A DNA stretch of 6,695 bases. It comes from Bacillota bacterium (GTDB lineage Bacteria; Bacillota; Desulfotomaculia; Desulfotomaculales; Desulfallaceae). How positions within the stretch are numbered: position 1 is the first letter of the stretch; every line of letters starts with the position of its first letter. The DNA lies in NCBI GenBank assembly GCA_009781965.1, contig WQUS01000089.1, positions 1 through 6,695 of the forward strand, given 5' to 3'. Under the pieces are notes generated by a model. The model was not told the origin of the DNA. It ran no database searches and saw only the letters and a list, made by a program, of their open reading frames with translations. Below are positions 1 through 4,047 of the stretch, in pieces. Made by a program: the position numbers and the translations under genes.

Positions 1-489
1 GGCAACGGCCAGGTTTTTGGTAAAGTGGTGGATAATTTGCAGCCGGTATTGATCTATATCCGCTGGCAGAACTCTGACGCTAAAGCTGCCGGAACTTTCC
101 GGACCGGCGGACAGGCATACTTGCTTTATCAAGGCCGGGAACTGCCGGCCCGGATTAGGGAGGCTATAACCACAAACGGCGAAAGTGATTTGTTGTTGGA
201 ACTGTCAGAATACCCTGATGATTTTATTCACCGGCGCGATATCGAACTTCAGTTGGTGATTCGCAGATTAACCGGCTGGCTGGTGCCCAAGGATGCAGTG
301 GTCTTTAAAGACGGCCGACCCGGGCTTTATGTAATTTTAAAACAGCAGGTCAGCTGGCTGCCGGTGACGGTAACCGATCGGATGGGCGACACAGTGTCTG
401 TAACCGGCGACGGTTTAAATGATCAGCTGCGTTATATCAGCAACCCGGACCGAGTTAATGAAGGAACCCGGTTGACTGGCGGAGGTTAA
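1..489 (+). CDS. Probable HlyD-like membrane-fusion protein, C-terminal part (5' end outside window)
   Basis: The frame is open from base 1 (GNGQVFGKVVDNLQP...) to the TAA at 487-489, giving 162 residues. The GTG codons at 25 and 28 are internal to this frame and have no ribosome-binding site, so I read it as the tail of a longer gene. Visible features are a beta-rich pattern, the segment GWLVPKDAVVFKDGRPGLYV (roughly residues 92-111), a following V-x-V-x-D strand, then GDGLNDQLRYISNPDRVNEG near the end. In adaptor proteins this arrangement (VP..A[VI]....G...VYV, then GL..G..VI.NP) is the membrane-proximal barrel and C-terminus. Such a 'putative membrane fusion protein' gene commonly lies directly upstream of yggS in Clostridia, which supports the call. 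No catalytic motif is visible. The stop lies 4 bases before the yggS start, so the two are probably co-transcribed. Family assignment is moderate because the N-terminal membrane helix and biotinyl-lipoyl-like part lie outside the window. Confidence 0.62.
   Translation, partial: GNGQVFGKVVDNLQPVLIYIRWQNSDAKAAGTFRTGGQAYLLYQGRELPARIREAITTNGESDLLLELSEYPDDFIHRRDIELQLVIRRLTGWLVPKDAVVFKDGRPGLYVILKQQVSWLPVTVTDRMGDTVSVTGDGLNDQLRYISNPDRVNEGTRLTGGG
481..486 (+). promoter_or_regulatory. Shine-Dalgarno site for yggS, inside the preceding gene
   Basis: GGAGGT lies 7 bases upstream of the TTG at 494 and forms the last two sense codons of the upstream gene. It is a near-consensus ribosome-binding site and is the main reason for accepting the TTG as the yggS start. 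The arrangement suggests translational coupling of the two genes. Confidence 0.8.
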
Positions 490-493
490 ATTA

Positions 494-1189
494 TTGAGCG
501 TAAGCGAAAATTTACGCCAGGTGCAAGACCGGGTGGCAGCTGCTGCCCGCAGGGCCGGTTTGCATTCTGAGCGGGTGAAAATTATTGCCGTGACTAAGGG
601 TGTGCCGGCGGAACGGATCAAGGAAGCGCTGGACGCAGGCATTGGGGACTTGGGTGAGAACCGGGTGCAGGAACTGACGGAAAAAATTGCCCAATTGCCG
701 TCTCAAACATGCTGGCATTTCATTGGCCATTTGCAGACCAACAAGGTCAAGAGCTTAGTGGGCCGGATAGCGCTGCTGCATTCCCTGGACCGCTGGGAAC
801 TGGCCTTGGAGCTGGAGCGCCGGGCCGGCGAGCAGGGGTTGACCGTGCCGGTGTTAATTCAGGTGAACGTATCCGGCGAAAGGACCAAATTTGGGATTAA
901 TCCCAGTGAATTAATAGATTTTTTGGTAGATTTGCAGGAATTGCACCATGTTAAAGCGAAGGGGTTAATGACTATTGCTCCCTATGTGAGCGATCCGGAG
1001 CAGGCGAGACCGTTTTTCCGGACATTGCGCCTGCTGGCCCGGCGAGCTAATGAGAAATTACCGGGCGACAGCTTACCATTGCTTTCCATGGGGATGACTA
1101 ACGATTTTGAAGTGGCGGTTGAAGAAGGAGCTAATTTGATTCGCCTGGGTACGGCGTTATTCGGCGCCCGGGTGCATTTAAAACAGTAA
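494..1189 (+). CDS. yggS: YggS/YlmE family pyridoxal-phosphate homeostasis protein
   Basis: This 231-residue protein has the usual length for the family (COG0325, PLPBP). It is a single TIM-barrel protein that binds pyridoxal 5'-phosphate without known enzyme activity and buffers cytosolic PLP, with effects on amino-acid balance. The PLP lysine is K35 in IIAVTKGVP (residues 30-38). GENRVQE follows at 54-60, then HFIGHLQTNKVK at 75-86, VNVSGERTKFG at 124-134, and the phosphate-binding end LSMGMTNDFEVA...GANLIRLGTALFG at 197-224. All are canonical, so the protein should be functional. The start is TTG at 494, supported by GGAGGT 7 bases upstream; no earlier in-frame start exists between it and the preceding stop, and the GTG at 521 has no ribosome-binding site. 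It lies 4 bases after the HlyD-like gene and 15 bases before sepF, the conserved ylmE-sepF pairing of Firmicutes. Confidence 0.96.
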   Translation: MSVSENLRQVQDRVAAAARRAGLHSERVKIIAVTKGVPAERIKEALDAGIGDLGENRVQELTEKIAQLPSQTCWHFIGHLQTNKVKSLVGRIALLHSLDRWELALELERRAGEQGLTVPVLIQVNVSGERTKFGINPSELIDFLVDLQELHHVKAKGLMTIAPYVSDPEQARPFFRTLRLLARRANEKLPGDSLPLLSMGMTNDFEVAVEEGANLIRLGTALFGARVHLKQ

Positions 1190-1196
1190 AAAGGAG
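1189..1196 (+). promoter_or_regulatory. Shine-Dalgarno site that sets the sepF start
   Basis: AAAAGGAG begins at the last base of the yggS stop codon and ends 8 bases before the ATG at 1205. An in-frame GTG at 1196 overlaps this site and so cannot be the real start. This removes three residues from the longest possible reading frame. Confidence 0.8.
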
Positions 1197-1204
1197 TGGG
1201 CTGC

Positions 1205-1648
1205 ATGGCAAAATTTGTGGATAAGATGTTAAACTTCATCGGTTTTGAAGATGAGCCGCTGGATGTGGATAATGAGCGGGATGAGCTCCAGGTTGAAGAG
1301 GAGCGGAGTCAGGTCAAGTCCAAGAAAAACCGCGGCCAGGTAGTGAGTCTGCATGCGCAGCGTCAAGTGCGGGTGATGGTTATCGAGCCGGCTTCCTTTG
1401 ACAGCGTTCAGGCCATTGCGGACAATCTTAAAAACCGGCGGCCGGTAATTATCAACCTGGAGCATGCCGAACTGGAACTGGCCAAGCGGGTGGTGGATTT
1501 TGTCATGGGCGTTACCTACGCCTTAAATGGCAGCATCCAAAAGGTAGGCCGGGGTATATTTTTATCTGTACCAAGCAATATTGAAATTGAGGGCGATGTG
1601 GGAGAAGATCTCGGCGAAAAGGGATTCTTTACCTGGCTGAAATCATAA
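1205..1648 (+). CDS. sepF: Cell division protein SepF
   Basis: SepF (YlmF) binds the C-terminal tail of FtsZ, polymerises into arcs or rings, and tethers the Z-ring to the membrane. The 147-residue product has the family layout. An N-terminal amphipathic membrane-targeting helix spans residues 1-14 (MAKFVDKMLNFIGF). An acidic then basic, low-complexity linker covers about 15-53. The compact SepF domain runs from about 54 to 130: VMVIEPASFDSVQAIADNL, RRPVIINLEHAELELAKRVV, then a GVTYALNGSIQKVGRGIFL core and the terminal strand SVPSNIEI. A short tail ending FFTWLKS follows. The ATG at 1205 is chosen because AAAAGGAG lies 8 bases upstream and because MAKF is the typical SepF beginning. It follows yggS by 15 bases, as in Bacillus ylmE-sepF. 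The next gene is 177 bases away, so sepF may end a transcription block. Confidence 0.96.
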   Translation: MAKFVDKMLNFIGFEDEPLDVDNERDELQVEEERSQVKSKKNRGQVVSLHAQRQVRVMVIEPASFDSVQAIADNLKNRRPVIINLEHAELELAKRVVDFVMGVTYALNGSIQKVGRGIFLSVPSNIEIEGDVGEDLGEKGFFTWLKS

Positions 1649-1702
1649 CCGGCAGGCTGGGTGCAGATAACCATTACTGCTTTCGCATTGAGCGGCAAGC
1701 CA

Positions 1703-1755
1703 AACTGTTAACCGTGCGCTCATGCCCGCCGAGAAATCGCTTTCGGTTAACGGTT
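1703..1755 (+). repeat. 12-bp inverted repeat (possible RNA hairpin or operator)
   Basis: AACTGTTAACCG at 1703-1714 pairs along its whole length with CGGTTAACGGTT at 1744-1755. It gives 11 Watson-Crick pairs and one U-G pair (1706 with 1752) around a 29-base loop. GCG at 1716-1718 and CGC at 1738-1740 could add three inner pairs after a small internal loop. Each arm also contains the palindrome GTTAAC. No T-run follows, so it is unlikely to be an intrinsic terminator. A competing hairpin, CCGAGA with TTTCGG (1729-1734 with 1741-1746), shares part of the right arm, so alternative folds are possible. Confidence 0.72.
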
Positions 1756-1780
1756 GTGCGTATTGGGCTTCGATGATCAG

Positions 1781-1800
1781 CAAACACTGAACGGTAACCG
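1781..1800 (+). repeat. Dispersed 20-base repeat, copy 1 (upstream of proC)
   Basis: CAAACACTGAACGGTAACCG matches the sequence at 2944-2963 at 17 of 20 positions, with 11 identical bases at the left end. It ends 25 bases before the proC ATG, in the same orientation as the gene. Function is unknown. Confidence 0.55.
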
Positions 1801-1806
1801 ATAACC

Positions 1807-1814
1807 GGGAAGGA
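1807..1814 (+). promoter_or_regulatory. Shine-Dalgarno site that sets the proC start
   Basis: GGGAAGGA abuts and overlaps the ATG at 1814, so it cannot serve that codon. It lies 11 bases before the in-frame ATG at 1826, a slightly long but workable distance, and therefore favours 1826 as the start. Confidence 0.65.
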
Positions 1815-1825
1815 TGTTTTGTTCA

Positions 1826-2644
1826 ATGCCGCTAAACAATAAAAAAATCGGCATTATTGGTGGCGGCGCTATGGCTGAAGCCATCATTGCCGGCGTTATT
1901 AAGGCTGGTCTGGCGGCGCCGGAACAGTTTATGGTCAGCGATTTAAGCGCCGGACGCAGGGAACATTTAAGTAATGCCTATCATATTGCCACCAGCGGAG
2001 ACAATTTGGCGCCGGTGGCTCATGGCGATTTGATTATCCTGGCTGTGAAGCCCTATGTGATGGGTGATGTGCTTGTTCAAGCAGGCAAGCGGATCAGCGG
2101 GCAAACGGTAATCTCCATCGCGGCCGGTATAACGACCGGATTTATTGAGCGGCTGCTGCCAGACAAAGTGCCGGTTATTAGGGTGATGCCCAATACCCCT
2201 TTGCTGGTGGGCGCCGGCGCTACCGCGGTATGTTGCGGCCGGTGGGCCTCCGACGCTCATCGGCAAATGGCTCTGACCCTGTTCGGATCGTTGGGTTTGG
2301 CGGTTCCGACGCCGGAAAATCTGATGGACGCGGTAACCGGTCTTAGCGGCAGCGGTCCGGCCTATATGTATGTTATTGCCGAGGCCATGGCTGACGCCGG
2401 AGTACGGGCCGGGTTACCCAGGGAAACTGCGGCCGCGCTGGCGGCTCAAACCATGCTGGGGGCTGCCCGGATGTTGCTGGAAACAGGCAGCCATCCCGCC
2501 GTGTTAAAAGACATGGTGACCACTCCCGGGGGCACCACCATTGAAGGTCTTAACGCCTTGGAAGAAGGAGGCCTGCGGGCTGTAGTCGGCAAGGCCGTGC
2601 TTAGCGCTGCCAGGCGTTCCAAACAAATGTCCGAAGAAAAATAA
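1826..2644 (+). CDS. proC: Pyrroline-5-carboxylate reductase
   Basis: ProC catalyses the last step of proline synthesis, NAD(P)H-dependent reduction of 1-pyrroline-5-carboxylate to L-proline in the cytosol. From the ATG at 1826 the product is 272 residues, the family's usual size. The N-terminal Rossmann domain shows KIGIIGGGAMAEAI at 7-20, an acidic strand end VSDLS at 37-41, and ILAVKP at 71-76. VISIAAGIT (95-103) and RVMPNTPLLVGAGATA (119-134) follow. The C-terminal dimerisation and substrate domain begins at VTGLSGSGPAYMYVIAEA (170-187) and contains LKDMVTTPGGTTIEGL (227-242), the P5C-binding signature. The ATG at 1814 would add MFCS but its only ribosome-binding site overlaps it, so 1826 is preferred. 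YggT follows after 31 bases. Position between sepF and yggT recalls the yggS-proC-yggT order of many Gram-negatives. Confidence 0.96.
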   Translation: MPLNNKKIGIIGGGAMAEAIIAGVIKAGLAAPEQFMVSDLSAGRREHLSNAYHIATSGDNLAPVAHGDLIILAVKPYVMGDVLVQAGKRISGQTVISIAAGITTGFIERLLPDKVPVIRVMPNTPLLVGAGATAVCCGRWASDAHRQMALTLFGSLGLAVPTPENLMDAVTGLSGSGPAYMYVIAEAMADAGVRAGLPRETAAALAAQTMLGAARMLLETGSHPAVLKDMVTTPGGTTIEGLNALEEGGLRAVVGKAVLSAARRSKQMSEEK

Positions 2645-2675
2645 TGAGCTTGAGGTAAACCGACGAGGTGAACTT

Positions 2676-2933
2676 ATGTCCATCAGTCCGGCCGACGTAG
2701 TTTATTATGCCATTCAAGTATACATTTATATTATTATTATCCGTATTATACTATCCCTGGTCAGGTTTAACCCTTTTCAGCCGGGATTGCGGTTTATTTT
2801 CGAGATAACCGAACCGGTACTCAGATTTTTCCGGCGTTATATTCCACCGATGGGCATGTTTGATTTTTCGCCCGTAGCCGCGATTTTGTTTTTGGAAATC
2901 ATTCAAATGCTGCTGCGGCAATATTGGCATTAG
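2676..2933 (+). CDS. yggT: YggT/YlmG family membrane protein
   Basis: This 85-residue integral membrane protein matches the YGGT family (COG0762). Its precise role is unknown; relatives are linked to cell division, envelope organisation and, in chloroplasts, nucleoid distribution. Two hydrophobic segments are visible. The first is at about 8-29, an isoleucine/tyrosine-rich stretch with a run of five isoleucines interrupted by arginine. The second is at about 64-80 (FSPVAAILFLEIIQMLL). Between them lies the family signature EPVLRFFRRYIPPMGMFDFSP (46-66), including the conserved EP, RR-x-IPP, G and D-x-SP positions. The ATG is preceded by GAGGTG 5 bases upstream. The protein is at the short end for single-repeat members but complete. 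It follows proC by 31 bases and is probably co-transcribed with it; sepF and divIVA nearby fit a division-linked function. Confidence 0.93.
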   Translation: MSISPADVVYYAIQVYIYIIIIRIILSLVRFNPFQPGLRFIFEITEPVLRFFRRYIPPMGMFDFSPVAAILFLEIIQMLLRQYWH

Positions 2934-2943
2934 AAACATTGAA

Positions 2944-2963
2944 CAAACACTGAAAAGTAACGG
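2944..2963 (+). repeat. Dispersed 20-base repeat, copy 2 (upstream of divIVA)
   Basis: CAAACACTGAAAAGTAACGG differs from the copy at 1781-1800 at three positions. It lies 38 bases before the divIVA GTG in the same orientation, within the 68-base yggT-divIVA gap. No promoter or terminator is convincing in that gap; the divIVA ribosome-binding site GGAGGTGG is at 2990-2997. Confidence 0.55.
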
Positions 2964-3001
2964 TTTTTGAGGTTCCGCTTTTAAGATTCGGAGGTGGTTC
3001 G

Positions 3002-3658
3002 GTGCTTACTCCCTTGGACGGCCGGAACAAAGAGTTCAATCGTTCCGTCCGCGGTTATAGCATCAGAGAGGTGGATCAGTTTCTGGAGGAACTGGTGCAC
3101 GATTACGAAACCCTGTACCTGGAAAACCAACTGCTGAAGGAAAAACTGGAAGCCAGCGAGGCAGCTAAGATTCGTTACCAGGACATGGAGGCGGCGATTA
3201 AAGACGCCATTATTGTGGCGCAAAAAAATGGCGAAGACATGAAAAACAAGGCGCAAAATGAGGCTGATGCAGTATTGAAGGAAGCCCGGGCGCAGGCGGG
3301 GAAAATTGTTTCCGAGGCCGGTGAGAAGGCGACCCGCATTAAGGATGAAACCAGGGAACAATTACGGGTACAGGTGGCGGAAACGGAAGAACGAATCAAG
3401 GCCACTTTGGAAAAATACCGGTCGCTGGAAACCCAGGCCCAGGTCTTCAGGCATAAATTCCAGGCTTTCCTGGAAGCCCAGATGAAATTGATGGGGAATC
3501 ATGATGAAGAGGCCCGGGCGGCAATGGTCGGCGCCGGGCTTGGGGTGACCCAGGCTGCCGCCAGTCTGGTGGACGAAGCGGAGCAGCCAGACGGGCAGCC
3601 TCTCCAGGCGGCTCAGCCCGACCGGGCCCCTGAAAAGCCGGAGAATTCCGGCGCTTAG
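3002..3658 (+). CDS. divIVA: DivIVA family cell division/polarity protein
   Basis: DivIVA binds negatively curved membrane at septa and poles and recruits partners there, for example MinJ/MinD and, in spore-formers, RacA. The 218-residue product starts with the membrane-binding domain, MLTPLDGRNKEFNRSVRGYS (1-20), followed by REVDQFLEELVHDYETLY (22-39). A coiled coil follows from about 36 to 135, rich in K, E and A, with KDAIIVAQKNGEDM (67-80) matching the conserved ILVAQ...AEDV segment. A second conserved helix is VFRHKFQAFLEAQMKLM (148-164). The tail after about 170 is alanine-, proline-, glutamine- and acid-rich and probably disordered, making this protein longer than the roughly 164-residue Bacillus homologue. 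The start is GTG, supported by GGAGGTGG at 2990-2997. The membrane-inserting Phe of Bacillus (KSFRGY) is Val16 here. The stop lies 2 bases before the next gene, indicating coupling. Confidence 0.96.
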   Translation: MLTPLDGRNKEFNRSVRGYSIREVDQFLEELVHDYETLYLENQLLKEKLEASEAAKIRYQDMEAAIKDAIIVAQKNGEDMKNKAQNEADAVLKEARAQAGKIVSEAGEKATRIKDETREQLRVQVAETEERIKATLEKYRSLETQAQVFRHKFQAFLEAQMKLMGNHDEEARAAMVGAGLGVTQAAASLVDEAEQPDGQPLQAAQPDRAPEKPENSGA

Positions 3659-3660
3659 CG

Positions 3661-3957
3661 GTGCTGGATATCCGCGAAGACGCCGGCGGGGTGTTGCTCA
3701 TGGTGCGGGTACAGCCCCGGGCGGCTAAAAATCAGTTGGCCGGCGAGTTGAATGGGGCCCTTAAAATCCGGTTAGCCGCTCCCCCCGTGGACGGCGCGGC
3801 CAACCGGTGCTGCTGTGAATTCCTGGCTTCCCTGTTGGGAGTGGCTAAAACCAGGGTCAATATAGCCCACGGTCACGCCGGACGCAACAAGACTGTCCGG
3901 GTGGGAGGCATTACTGCCGCTCAGGTCAGGGACCGGCTTAATATTGACTTTGGGTGA
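3661..3957 (+). CDS. yggU: DUF167 (YggU) family protein
   Basis: This 98-residue protein matches the DUF167/YggU family (COG1872), small cytosolic alpha/beta proteins of unknown function. The signature is visible throughout: VLLMVRVQPRAAKNQLAGE (11-29), LKIRLAAPPVDGAANR (34-49), FLASLLGVAKTRVNIAHG (54-71) and RNKTVRVGG (75-83). The GTG at 3661 is chosen because the family needs the first strand. In-frame GTG (3691) and ATG (3700) codons would cut into it. No good ribosome-binding site precedes the GTG (the nearest GGAG, at 3640, is 17 bases away), so translation probably depends on ribosomes ending divIVA 2 bases upstream. Three consecutive cysteines (50-52) sit where relatives usually have Ala-Leu-Ile-like residues. 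In Gram-negatives the same gene follows yggT directly; here divIVA lies between them. Confidence 0.9.
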   Translation: MLDIREDAGGVLLMVRVQPRAAKNQLAGELNGALKIRLAAPPVDGAANRCCCEFLASLLGVAKTRVNIAHGHAGRNKTVRVGGITAAQVRDRLNIDFG

Positions 3958-3972
3958 ATTATTAATTATTAT
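3944..3972 (+). promoter_or_regulatory. Predicted sigma-A promoter for ileS
   Basis: TTGACT at 3944-3949 (5 of 6 to TTGACA) and TATTAT at 3967-3972 (5 of 6 to TATAAT) are separated by exactly 17 bases. The -35 box lies in the last codons of yggU and the -10 box in the AT-rich gap. Transcription would begin near 3979, about 70 bases before ileS and only about 15 bases before the terminator hairpin. AT-rich sequence raises the chance of a fortuitous -10 match. Confidence 0.55.
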
Positions 3973-3993
3973 AGAGCATAATACATTAATAAT

Positions 3994-4027
3994 CCGTCCT
4001 ATTATGGGGCGGTTTTATTATTATTTT
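3994..4027 (+). terminator. Rho-independent terminator upstream of ileS
   Basis: CCGTCC (3994-3999) pairs with GGGCGG (4007-4012) in six pairs including one U-G, around the 7-base loop TATTATG. It is followed directly by the T-rich run TTTTATTATTATTTT (4013-4027). AATAAT at 3988-3993 can also pair with ATTATT at 4017-4022. This should end transcripts from the divIVA-yggU block. Because it lies downstream of the predicted ileS promoter, it could also act as an attenuator in the ileS leader. No T-box consensus sequence (GGTGG-x-ACCGCG-like) is present. Confidence 0.75.
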
Positions 4028-4047
4028 AACTATTGAGGTGTATTCAC

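Larger units (their letters stand above)
1649..1825 (+). other. sepF-proC intergenic region with inverted and dispersed repeats
   Basis: This is the longest non-coding stretch in the window (177 bases). It holds a 12-bp inverted repeat (1703-1755), several TAACC/GGTTA words (near 1647, 1668, 1709, 1745, 1795 and 1802), one copy of a 20-base repeat (1781-1800), and the proC ribosome-binding site. ATAACCGG occurs at both edges, at 1645-1652 and 1801-1808. I could not find a convincing sigma-A promoter or a hairpin followed by a T-run, so neither a terminator for sepF nor a promoter for proC can be claimed, although the length suggests a regulatory role. Confidence 0.6.

Noticed and set aside
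1649..1700. Possible terminator after sepF (GCAG...CTGC followed by TTTC).
   Set aside because: The stem is only four pairs and the T-run is too short.
1688..1782. Promoter candidates upstream of proC (TTGAGC at 1688, TTGTGC at 1754, GATGAT at 1772).
   Set aside because: None pairs with a matching -10 or -35 box at 16-18 base spacing.
1722..1790. Small 22-codon open frame from an ATG, ending in TGA within the 20-base repeat (possible leader peptide for proC).
   Set aside because: No ribosome-binding site precedes it, it contains no proline-codon run expected of a proline attenuator, and it overlaps the inverted repeat, so a chance frame is more likely.
2939..2990. Promoter candidates in the yggT-divIVA gap (TTGAAC at 2939, TTGAGG at 2967, TAAGAT at 2982).
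   Set aside because: No pair has acceptable spacing together with two good hexamers.
2981..3361. Long reverse-strand open frame opposite divIVA, and similar reverse frames opposite yggS, proC and ileS.
   Set aside because: They lie wholly opposite genes with strong family matches, lack ribosome-binding sites, and show no recognisable motif; they are by-products of codon bias.
3958..4047. T-box riboswitch for ileS.
   Set aside because: The gap is too short and no T-box consensus or specifier-loop structure is visible; only the terminator-like hairpin is present.
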